8,664 nucleotides of DNA from an uncultured Bacteroidales bacterium (GTDB lineage: Bacteria; Bacteroidota; Bacteroidia; Bacteroidales; UBA932): the NCBI GenBank assembly GCA_946530505.1, contig CAMNAD010000058.1, positions 1 through 8,664 on the forward strand, given 5' to 3'. Positions 1 through 6,381 of the stretch are shown here, piece by piece. The position numbers and the translations under genes are program-made. Every line of letters begins with the position of its first letter. The first letter of the stretch is position 1. The notes beneath the pieces are model-generated. The model worked only from the letters and a program-made list of their open reading frames with translations. It had not been told where the DNA came from and did not search any database.

Positions 1-115
1 CGAATAGTGGCGGATAATGTGGTGATTGTTAATGGTTTGAACTATAGTGCCTTCCCGGTTAACCGGGAAGGCACTACCCCTCAATCGCCTGCTGCTCAAC
101 ATTTTAAGCGCCACC
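1..115 (+). repeat. Left copy of 115-bp direct repeat
   Basis: This stretch aligns without gaps to 1089-1203 (offset 1088). I count 12 mismatches by eye, about 90% identity. The first 55 bases are identical, the middle holds the hairpin, and the last 13 bases (103-115) are again identical. It starts with CGAATAG, the same seven bases that end the transposase gene at 1089-1095. The match may therefore continue to the left, outside the window. Confidence 0.9.
45..76. repeat. Perfect 32-bp palindrome (REP-like hairpin)
   Basis: Each arm is 16 bp and the two arms are exact reverse complements with no spacer, centred between 60 and 61 (GGTT|AACC). The left arm begins TAGTGCCTTCCC. As single strand it would fold into a long GC-rich hairpin, the structure that Y1 transposases recognise at IS200/IS605 ends or REP elements. 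There is no T-run on either side, so an intrinsic terminator is unlikely. Confidence 0.9.
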
Positions 116-116
116 A

Positions 117-148
117 TTTGGATTTCTGTAAACAATATTGCATATTTG
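117..148 (+). promoter_or_regulatory. Candidate Bacteroidota promoter of the transposase
   Basis: TTTG at 117-120 lies exactly 20 nt upstream of CATATTTG at 141-148. The second element is one base off the -7 consensus TAnnTTTG, and the spacing suits the -33/-7 architecture of Bacteroidota. The box ends 23 nt before the chosen ATG at 172. The element starts just after the left repeat ends, so the promoter belongs to the element interior and not to the repeated part. Confidence 0.45.
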
Positions 149-171
149 TAGTCGACATAAAACTGAGAGAT

Positions 172-1095
172 ATGAAGGGTCGGAACTACAATCATGACAC
201 TGCCTTACATCTTTACCAGAAAACCGAAAACGGCTTTCTGCTTTTCTATACCGTTTCGGATTATCTGGTGTTTTTCACTACCATATGCTGCCAAGCAAGA
301 AAACGCAAGGTCAGATTGTATGGTATCGCTCCCATGCAAGATCACTTCCACATCATGGCCGATGCCGACAGGCGGGAAAAGGTGAGCGATTTCATGAGAG
401 ATTCTACATCCCAGTATGCTTTGGCCCTTAATGCCAGCATTCATTCATCCGGGAGGGTATTCCACAAGGCTTTCGGATCTGCAGAGAAAAAAGGAGGCAA
501 GGCGATCCGGACTTGTGCTTCGTACCTTTACAACAATGCCGGAGAAAAGAAACTTTGCTCTAGAGCAGAGAATTACCGATGGACTTTTCTGGCATACGCA
601 AAATCGAAACATCCTTTCTCCGAGCCTTTGGTCCACAAAGAGGCTAGCAAAGCATTCCGAAGGATAATCAAGATGGTTGACTATTATTCCAAAGCGGGCG
701 TCCCCCTGGAATACAACTGGCTGGGAAGATGGTTCTCCGAATTGGACGGTGTTGAAAGACAACAACTTATCGATTACATTATTGTTTCATACAACTGCAT
801 TGACTACGAAAAGTTGTTCTCTTATTACGACAATTCATATGATACCGCCTGCCTTGCTTTTGCTTCCAACCAAGGCAGCGAATATGACATCAAAGAGGAT
901 TTTGTCCCAGGAAGTCATATCCCATATCTGGAAATACCTAAAGCCCTGAAAAAGTATCACGGAATCGACAATCCGAAATCCGCACTTTGGCTTCCCGACG
1001 ACCAGAGAGCGAATCTGCTTTGCGATCTGGTCATGGAAACGCACGCCAGCATAAGGCAACTAAAGAAGTATCTGCGATTGACAGGCGGCGAATAG
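172..1095 (+). CDS. IS200/REP-associated (Y1, HUH) transposase
   Basis: A 307-residue protein of the single-tyrosine HUH transposase type, which nicks and rejoins single-stranded DNA at hairpin-marked ends. Seen in the sequence: an N-terminal segment with the family pattern (LYQKTENGFLLF, residues 14-25), the metal-binding HUH motif DHFHIM at 57-62 (His58 and His60), and a candidate nucleophile Tyr82 in the helix SQYALALN. A C-terminal helical segment (about 277-303, ending IRQLKKYLRL) resembles the helix-turn-helix tail of RAYT proteins. The frame is open back to a GTG at 7, but that part encodes the repeat. The ATG at 172 gives the usual family N-terminus and has a weak AG-rich stretch before it. 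The stop codon lies inside the right repeat. The gene appears intact. It could be a mobile IS200-like enzyme or a resident RAYT; hairpins in direct orientation favour the latter. Confidence 0.82.
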   Translation: MKGRNYNHDTALHLYQKTENGFLLFYTVSDYLVFFTTICCQARKRKVRLYGIAPMQDHFHIMADADRREKVSDFMRDSTSQYALALNASIHSSGRVFHKAFGSAEKKGGKAIRTCASYLYNNAGEKKLCSRAENYRWTFLAYAKSKHPFSEPLVHKEASKAFRRIIKMVDYYSKAGVPLEYNWLGRWFSELDGVERQQLIDYIIVSYNCIDYEKLFSYYDNSYDTACLAFASNQGSEYDIKEDFVPGSHIPYLEIPKALKKYHGIDNPKSALWLPDDQRANLLCDLVMETHASIRQLKKYLRLTGGE

Positions 1096-1203
1096 TGGCG
1101 GATAATGTGGTGATTGTTAATGGTTTGAACTATAGTGCCTTCCTGGATAACCGGGAAGGCACTACCAGCTAATCCTCTACTACTCAGCACTTTAAGCGCC
1201 ACC
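1089..1203 (+). repeat. Right copy of 115-bp direct repeat
   Basis: Second copy of 1-115. It starts within the last three codons of the transposase gene (CGAATAG at 1089-1095). It ends 12 bases into the convergent SGNH hydrolase gene, covering that gene's stop codon and last three codons (TTAAGCGCCACC at 1192-1203). It fills the whole gap of about 96 bp between the two genes. The substitutions lie mainly in the hairpin and between 1167 and 1190. Confidence 0.9.
1133..1164. repeat. Imperfect hairpin in right repeat
   Basis: This is the counterpart of the palindrome at 45-76. The outer 11 bp pair perfectly (TAGTGCCTTCC with GGAAGGCACTA). A T at 1144 faces a G at 1153, which is wobble-compatible in one strand. 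GG at 1145-1146 pairs with CC at 1151-1152, leaving the loop ATAA. It lies between the convergent transposase and hydrolase genes and might slow transcription from either side. It has no flanking T-run, so I do not call it an intrinsic terminator. Confidence 0.8.
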
Positions 1204-2271
1204 GTGCTGCCGGCATAACTCCTTCAGCAGGGGGTACAGCACGCAGGCATAGCGTGTCTGGCCCAGATCGGTAGTGTGGACGTAATCGACAGTGGCTTCG
1301 CCGTCGGTGCCGTTCAGCACGGAACCGTAAACGTAATGCAGGCCCTTGTATCCGGCAGCCTCAAGGCTCTCATACACAGTGCGGAAGGCGGCATTGCGAG
1401 CCTCGACGTCCTCAAAAGAAGAGGCACTCACCCAGTCGTGGGAATAATGCGCCATCTCCACGAACACCACAGGCACATCGGGGTGCGCCTCACGCAGGAT
1501 ACGCACGAAGGCCTCGCCGCGCTCCAGGATGATTTCCGCGGAGCAGTTGGGCACGTTGTCCAGCACGAACACGGCCGGATTCTCCACCCGCGCCATCAAC
1601 TGCGCCACTTCCGGGTCGAGGCGGGCGTTGCCGCTGAAACCGAGGTTCACCACCTCGCGGTCCAGCCAGCGGCCGAGGATGTTGGTGAAGGCCATCCCGG
1701 GACGCGAGACGCATCCTCCCTGCAGGATGGATGTGCCGTACATCACCACCGGCGGCGCCCGGTGCAGATCCTCCTCCGGGATAAACTCGTATCCGGGGTC
1801 GGTGCCTATCTCCAACTCCGAAACGCCGTCATACAGAGACAGATACATCCGGAACTCCTTATACCCGGCCGACATCTCCTTGACTATGCAGCGGGTGGTT
1901 TCCAGATAATCCAGGGCAGGCCGCGCGCTCCCCACGAAACGCCAGCCGTCGTCACGTCGGGCATAGAGGTCCACCCCCCTCGAACCCACGGAGCTCATGT
2001 GCGAAAGGGCGATGCGCTTGACGGATTTCCAGCGGACGTGCACGGAGGGGGAATCCGTGCGGAACTGCACATAGAGGCCGGCGGCGTCGCGGCCCAGATA
2101 CTGCAGGTCCTTGCGCGCCAGCGAATCGATATCGGCAGGGAAACGGGCGAAGGGCGCGTAGGTGTCCTCAACGGCCTTGCCGTAAACATGCATCTTGGTG
2201 GCATCGTGCCACACCTGCGCCTGCGCAGAAAGGGTGCAGGATAGCAGCAGTAGGATAAAAATCTTCTTCAT
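1192..2271 (-). CDS. Secreted GxDLY/SGNH (GDSL-like) hydrolase, probable carbohydrate esterase
   Basis: A 359-residue protein with a Sec signal peptide (MKKIFILLLLSCTLSAQAQ, cleavage near residue 19). An N-terminal beta-sandwich region (about 20-165) carries the GxDLY signature (GVDLY, 99-103). The C-terminal SGNH hydrolase domain shows block I YGTSI with nucleophile Ser181, block II NLGFSGN with Gly/Asn at 214-215, block III LDNVPN with Asn242, and DYVHTTDLG with Asp329 and His332. All four SGNH catalytic positions are thus present. This two-domain architecture is common in Bacteroidota polysaccharide loci and is presumed to remove acyl groups from glycans; the substrate is unknown. The start is 4 bp after the stop of the GH106-like gene, so the two are probably co-transcribed and translationally coupled. 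The last codons (GGA and stop) lie inside the right transposon repeat, which may have replaced the original end. Confidence 0.85.
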   Translation of the reverse strand: MKKIFILLLLSCTLSAQAQVWHDATKMHVYGKAVEDTYAPFARFPADIDSLARKDLQYLGRDAAGLYVQFRTDSPSVHVRWKSVKRIALSHMSSVGSRGVDLYARRDDGWRFVGSARPALDYLETTRCIVKEMSAGYKEFRMYLSLYDGVSELEIGTDPGYEFIPEEDLHRAPPVVMYGTSILQGGCVSRPGMAFTNILGRWLDREVVNLGFSGNARLDPEVAQLMARVENPAVFVLDNVPNCSAEIILERGEAFVRILREAHPDVPVVFVEMAHYSHDWVSASSFEDVEARNAAFRTVYESLEAAGYKGLHYVYGSVLNGTDGEATVDYVHTTDLGQTRYACVLYPLLKELCRQHGGA

Positions 2272-2275
2272 AGCG

Positions 2276-5149
2276 TCAATATAAAAGCACAGGGCCGAGC
2301 AGACCGGACGGCACGGGGCTCTGCCCCTTCTTTGGCCCTGTCATAAAGCGCCGCACCACCGGATTCTCCGGCATCGACAACATATAATTGCAGATAAGAG
2401 TCCGGACGCTCACCTCCAGGGTATTCTCGCCGGGATGCAGCAGGCCGGAAATATCGAATACGGGACGCCCGAACCAGCGCGTGCCGGCCTCCACCCCGTT
2501 TACTTTCAGAGTCGCTATCTCACAGACCTTCCCCAGATCGATAAACCGGGGCAGGACGGCACCATCCGCGAAAGTGATCACGGTGGAATAATCCGCCTGC
2601 CCGGAGAAAGATGGGAAGATTTCCTGAAGGTCCTGCAGGCCAGGCATATGCAAAGAAGTTTCAAAGCTGCAAAGGGGGTTCTGCAGGCGCACGGACCAGT
2701 CCCCGACCTCAACAGCGTCGTCCGGAACCGCAGGCAGCGGCTGCCAGGCAGGGATGGCGGAGGAGGAAGGCAGCGGCTGCCGGCCGGCGGGCAGATCACC
2801 GAATGCAAGGATCAGCGTCTGCGAAGGGCCAAGAGACAGCGAGCAGCGGAAGGATCCATCCGCAAGAACCTCACCGTCAATTGAATACCGGAGTCCGGAA
2901 GCAGCGTCGAACACCCAGCACGGCCGGCCGCCCGTCACGGACGCGTCGAACAGCAGGGAGCTCGTATGCTCCTCAGACAGACTCACATTGCTCAGCAGGA
3001 AGAAGTGCGTACCGTCATCCATCCTGTAATGGTTCTGGAGAAGGAAGCGGTCGGGGGTGGAGATGTTCAGCGCGTGCGGCAGGCCGTAGCTTTCCTGCAC
3101 ATCGGCATACCACTCGAGCCAGGCGTTGTCCTCTGCTACCGGAAGCTGCACAAGACGATCCGGGAAGGCCTTCGCCAGCGCCGTCACGCGAGCCTTGAGA
3201 GCAGCATCCCTCGCCTCGAAATCCTTGAATCCCAGCGATCTGTCCGGGCGGCATCCTATGCAGAACACCCGCCCGCCACTACGCACAAAACTCTCCAGCA
3301 CGCCAAGCGCTTCTTCCGTAAGACCATGCACCTCCGGCAGAATCAGTACCCCGTAACTCTTTGGCCCATGGAAGAGCCGACCGCCGCGCACTTTGCAGGC
3401 CGCCAGCACCTTGTCGCTCAGATAATCCGCACCGCCGCCGTTCTTGTGCACCGCCTCCCATATCAGCGAGGTCCATGGCACGTTCAAGTACCAGGGGAAG
3501 GGGTCGGTCTGCACCCCGAGGGACGTCCACAGGTCGTAATTCGCGGGGAGTATGGCGATGTCCGTGACCATGTCCGCATTGCGCAGGAAGAGGCTGACGC
3601 GGGCGCGGTAGTCGTTCAGCAGACGCCAGTATGGCCACCATGGGTTATTTTCGTGAGAGTAGCTCCCGTACTGCACCCAGCCGGGGAAGGCGGCCTGCGG
3701 AGGAGAGTAGTTGTAGCCGGACCAGACGGGGTGGGTGGTGCCGGAGAACGCTCCCATGTCGGAGCCTATCTTCAACAGTTCCAGCGAAGTGCTGAAAACC
3801 CTGTATGTGTTGGTCATCTCCTCCGAACTCACCTCGCGCCTGCCGCAGAGGTTCGCCGCGGAACTGACATACTTGTTTATCATGGTGTACCCGCGGCCGC
3901 GGCGGTAGTCCGCGTCTCCCATCTCCTCCCCAAGGCGGTGGCGCAGCCAGTTGGTGGTCCAGGACTCGCCTTCGGGGATGTCGTATCCCAGCGAGGATTC
4001 CAAAGGCAGAAAGCCTCTCCCATAAGCCTGTGCGCGGGATTTCACGCCCTTCTTCCGGCACCATGCAAGGAAGGTGCTGGTATATCTTTCGTGCAGGAGC
4101 TCCGCTTTCGTCAGTTCGAAATCGAAGCGCACGCGGTTCACTTTCTCCGCGAATTCCGGACTCTTGGCAGCGCCGTAGTTATAGTCTATCGCTTCGCCCA
4201 GACGCCCTACCTTGAACATGGTGAACGGAAGCCAGGGCATGAGGTCGTACCCGCGCCTGCGGAGGAATTCCTCCGGCATATCGGCGCACCAGTTGCATCC
4301 TTCGAGCTCCATGCTGTCCACGAAGAAGGAGCGCAGGTAATTGCGCAGAGGACCGATGCGATGCTCTATGGCATCTGCCTGATGGTCAAGATATCTGCGT
4401 ACGGCCTCGGCATCCAAATGGTTTAGTATGCTGCCTGCAGCTCCGGGCGCACCGTTTATAACGCATGCGAAGGAGTCGTAGCGGACCAGTGCGTAGAGGT
4501 AGTGCGGGCCTGCGGGAACATCCAGCACCAGGTGCCCATCGCTCAGCAGGCCGCTGACATCCTCCGCCTCGGATATATCTGAAATCGGATCAGGCGCGAG
4601 CAGGAGCTTCTCAAGGGTGTACCTGCGCTCGGGGTTCGGGACGGTCACCCCGGGATCCACCGCCTTGCAGAGCGCGTCGGCCGTGGTCTCGAAGCGGATG
4701 CCGCCCTCGAGCGGAATTGCGTTCGTAAGCATCACCGATGCCCTCTCCTCCATGGGAAGATACTCCGCGCCGAATGGCCATCCGGAGCCGAGCAAAAGGT
4801 CGCACTGCATCCCAAGGCCGGCCGCCTCCTCGCAGGTCTTCCGGAACAGCTCCGTCCATTCCTCGGAGGCCAACAGCAGTTCCCGCGTGCCGGTGGTATC
4901 TCCCCCATAAGGGAAGGCGATGGGATTTATCTCAACCCCGCCGATGCCCGCTTCTTTCAGGAGATGCAGCTCCCGCACAAGTTCGCCTTCTTCCACCCTG
5001 TCGCCGTTCCACCACCAGCGCACAAAGGGCCTGCAGTCGGCGGGCGGATCCGCGAAAAGCGCGTCAACGTCTTTCAGCGAAAGGCCGGCCGGAGCCTGTG
5101 GGCTGCATGCACAGAGCATAACAGCCAGAAGAAGGGCGAATTTTTTCAT
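2276..5149 (-). CDS. GH106-like glycoside hydrolase lipoprotein (alpha-L-rhamnosidase-type)
   Basis: A 957-residue envelope protein. The N-terminus MKKFALLLAVMLCAC is a lipoprotein signal with the acylated Cys probably at 15 (LCAC), so it is likely anchored in the outer membrane or periplasm. Family-like motifs in order: RPFVRWWWNG (40-49) and GIGGVEINP (68-76) at the start of the TIM-barrel part; DSMELEGCNW (278-287) followed by a W..MPEEFLRRRGYD segment; SSEEMT (441-446); and GSYSHENNPWW (495-505). The conserved acidic residues in DSMELE and SSEEMT are candidates for catalysis. A Rossmann-like segment (about 598-632) and a C-terminal galactose-binding-like domain (about 860-925, with GTRWFG and PGENTLEV) follow. 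The family removes alpha-L-rhamnose, but this subgroup is sequence-divergent and other substrates are possible. The frame is open to 5308; the ATG at 5149 is chosen for the lipoprotein signal and the -7 box 5 nt upstream. First gene of the leftward operon. Confidence 0.8.
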   Translation of the reverse strand: MKKFALLLAVMLCACSPQAPAGLSLKDVDALFADPPADCRPFVRWWWNGDRVEEGELVRELHLLKEAGIGGVEINPIAFPYGGDTTGTRELLLASEEWTELFRKTCEEAAGLGMQCDLLLGSGWPFGAEYLPMEERASVMLTNAIPLEGGIRFETTADALCKAVDPGVTVPNPERRYTLEKLLLAPDPISDISEAEDVSGLLSDGHLVLDVPAGPHYLYALVRYDSFACVINGAPGAAGSILNHLDAEAVRRYLDHQADAIEHRIGPLRNYLRSFFVDSMELEGCNWCADMPEEFLRRRGYDLMPWLPFTMFKVGRLGEAIDYNYGAAKSPEFAEKVNRVRFDFELTKAELLHERYTSTFLAWCRKKGVKSRAQAYGRGFLPLESSLGYDIPEGESWTTNWLRHRLGEEMGDADYRRGRGYTMINKYVSSAANLCGRREVSSEEMTNTYRVFSTSLELLKIGSDMGAFSGTTHPVWSGYNYSPPQAAFPGWVQYGSYSHENNPWWPYWRLLNDYRARVSLFLRNADMVTDIAILPANYDLWTSLGVQTDPFPWYLNVPWTSLIWEAVHKNGGGADYLSDKVLAACKVRGGRLFHGPKSYGVLILPEVHGLTEEALGVLESFVRSGGRVFCIGCRPDRSLGFKDFEARDAALKARVTALAKAFPDRLVQLPVAEDNAWLEWYADVQESYGLPHALNISTPDRFLLQNHYRMDDGTHFFLLSNVSLSEEHTSSLLFDASVTGGRPCWVFDAASGLRYSIDGEVLADGSFRCSLSLGPSQTLILAFGDLPAGRQPLPSSSAIPAWQPLPAVPDDAVEVGDWSVRLQNPLCSFETSLHMPGLQDLQEIFPSFSGQADYSTVITFADGAVLPRFIDLGKVCEIATLKVNGVEAGTRWFGRPVFDISGLLHPGENTLEVSVRTLICNYMLSMPENPVVRRFMTGPKKGQSPVPSGLLGPVLLY

Positions 5150-5154
5150 ACACA

Positions 5155-5162
5155 CAAATTTA
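5155..5162 (-). promoter_or_regulatory. -7 box of the leftward operon (TAAATTTG)
   Basis: Read on the minus strand, TAAATTTG matches the Bacteroidota -7 consensus TAnnTTTG exactly and ends 5 nt before the GH106-like ATG. A TTTC at 5183-5186 (minus strand) sits 20 nt upstream, one base from the -33 element TTTG; it is formed by the complement of the opposite gene's start region. The expected transcription start falls at or next to the ATG, so the mRNA would be leaderless or nearly so. Confidence 0.6.
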
Positions 5163-5167
5163 ATGAC

Positions 5168-5175
5168 TATATTTG
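5168..5175 (+). promoter_or_regulatory. -7 box of the rightward operon (TATATTTG)
   Basis: TATATTTG matches TAnnTTTG exactly and ends 5 nt before the ATG at 5181. TTTC at 5144-5147 lies 20 nt upstream as a near-match to the -33 element. The box mirrors the one at 5155-5162 about position 5165. The two form an 8-bp inverted repeat (7 of 8 matching) with a 5-nt spacer, which could also serve as an operator for a dimeric regulator. Confidence 0.6.
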
Positions 5176-5180
5176 GAAAT

Positions 5181-6380
5181 ATGAAACGCTTGGTATTATT
5201 GGCATTGCTGCTTGCTGCCTGCAGCCGCCCTGCGCACATAGTCGCCGACGAGAAAGTCATCGCCTCGTCCCCCTGCAGCGACAGCATTTTCCTGTACACG
5301 CCCGGCATCGTGGAGGGTTTCGACGGACGTTTTGTGGTGTCGGTCGATTATGGCGGGCCGGGCACTTTCAAGCTCGACGGCCCCACTTCCGATTTCGGCG
5401 ACTACAAGGCCGGCAACCAGATACGGGTGCTGCTCTCGGACAACCGCGGGCGCAGCTGGCACGACTCCGGAGCCCGCATCCCCATGATGCACGAAATCCT
5501 CTTCAAAGCGGGCACTTCCCTATATATGATAGGGCATTCCGGCAGGCTGCTGATAACGCGCAGCGACGACAACGGCCAGAGCTGGAGCGAGCCGGCGGTG
5601 CTATGCCCGGAGCCGCGCTGGCATCAGAGCTGCACCGCGGTGGACGTGCATGAGGGCAAAGTGACGCTGGTGTACGAGAAATGGGTTGCAGACGGGCATC
5701 CCTGGCCCGGTGTCGGCCCGGTGCTGATGCAGGCCGACGAAACGGCGGATCTCACCCTGGCGGAGAACTGGACTTTTTCTGAATTGTATAATCCGGATGC
5801 GGACATGGAGGCGGCGCGGCCTTCGGGGATTCCCGTAGTTGCACCGGGGCACGCCGGGATGCTGGAAACCAATGTGGTGCGCATCTATGACGAGAAGAAC
5901 CCCCTCTACGAGCCTAACTCGGTGGTGCTGATGGCCCGAGCTGCTACCGGCTGGCCGGACATCGGAGTAATGCTGAAAGGCTCCATCCTTCCTGATGGAC
6001 GACTGGAGATAAGCCGACTGCACAAGAATGAAGGAGATGTGCTGTTCACCCACATTCCGGGCGGAGACCTCAAGTTCCATGTTGTCTACGATCCTGCAAG
6101 CAAACTCTACTGGCTGCTGCATTCGCAGATAGACGGGAGGATGAACCAGCGGCGCAGGCTGGCCCTTTCGTATTCGCCCGACCTCATACGCTGGACCTTC
6201 GCGGGCCTGGTGGCCGTCGGGCCTGCCGACAACGCCGCGCGCCACTATGCTACCATGATCATCAGCGGCAGCGACATTTTCATTGTCAGCCGCTCCGGCG
6301 ACATGAATGCCCGCAATGCGCACGATGGCAATCTGGTGACCTTCCACAGGGTGAAGAACTTCAGAAAACTGGTTTACTGA
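5181..6380 (+). CDS. BNR/sialidase-fold lipoprotein, probable glycoside hydrolase of unknown specificity
   Basis: A 399-residue protein with a clear lipoprotein signal (MKRLVLLALLLAAC, lipobox LAAC, Cys14). Two Asp-box (BNR) motifs mark a beta-propeller: SDNRGRSW (86-93, Asn in place of Asp) and SDDNGQSW (128-135, canonical). A degenerate third is SYSPDLIRW (330-338). The conserved-looking end HDGNLVTFHRVKNFR (381-395) is, from memory, typical of Bacteroidota proteins annotated as sialidase family. The region where GH33 sialidases have the arginine motif RIP reads LYTPGIVEGFDGR (38-50), so the first arginine of the substrate triad is missing and sialidase activity is doubtful. The frame is open from 4920, but the ATG at 5181 is set by the signal peptide and the -7 box. 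First gene of the rightward operon, 1 bp before the fucosidase gene. Confidence 0.75.
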   Translation: MKRLVLLALLLAACSRPAHIVADEKVIASSPCSDSIFLYTPGIVEGFDGRFVVSVDYGGPGTFKLDGPTSDFGDYKAGNQIRVLLSDNRGRSWHDSGARIPMMHEILFKAGTSLYMIGHSGRLLITRSDDNGQSWSEPAVLCPEPRWHQSCTAVDVHEGKVTLVYEKWVADGHPWPGVGPVLMQADETADLTLAENWTFSELYNPDADMEAARPSGIPVVAPGHAGMLETNVVRIYDEKNPLYEPNSVVLMARAATGWPDIGVMLKGSILPDGRLEISRLHKNEGDVLFTHIPGGDLKFHVVYDPASKLYWLLHSQIDGRMNQRRRLALSYSPDLIRWTFAGLVAVGPADNAARHYATMIISGSDIFIVSRSGDMNARNAHDGNLVTFHRVKNFRKLVY

Positions 6381-6381
6381 T

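Larger units (their letters stand above)
1..1203 (+). mobile_element. Y1-transposase unit between 115-bp direct repeats
   Basis: The unit has a left repeat (1-115), a promoter-like stretch, a transposase gene (172-1095) and a right repeat (1089-1203). The repeats are in direct, not inverted, orientation, and each carries a hairpin. That fits REP-associated (RAYT) or IS200/IS605-type single-strand elements, which recognise hairpins near their ends and make no terminal inverted repeats. The transposase gene looks clearly more AT-rich than the GC-rich enzymes to its right, which suggests foreign origin. The left edge is uncertain because the window begins inside or at the start of the left repeat. 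The exact mobile boundaries cannot be fixed without an empty site. Whether this is a mobile insertion sequence or a domesticated RAYT is open. Confidence 0.6.

Noticed and set aside
7..171. N-terminal extension of the transposase from a GTG at 7
   Set aside because: The extra 55 codons translate the repeat and its palindrome, match no family N-terminus, and would place the promoter-like element inside the gene. The ATG at 172 gives the usual start.
1..1203. CRISPR array or toxin-antitoxin unit
   Set aside because: There are only two repeat copies around a gene, with no regular spacers and no small paired genes.
1276..2244. Long open frame on the plus strand opposite the SGNH hydrolase
   Set aside because: It is a mirror frame of a GC-rich gene, rich in His, Arg, Gly and Val, with no motif. 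The minus-strand protein has a signal peptide and full catalytic motifs.
2966..4426. 486-codon open frame on the plus strand opposite the GH106-like gene
   Set aside because: Composition is typical of an antisense shadow, with no signal, domain or promoter. The minus-strand frame carries recognisable motifs throughout.
5181..6380. Calling the BNR protein a true sialidase
   Set aside because: Asp boxes are shared by many propeller proteins, and the RIP arginine of GH33 enzymes is absent.
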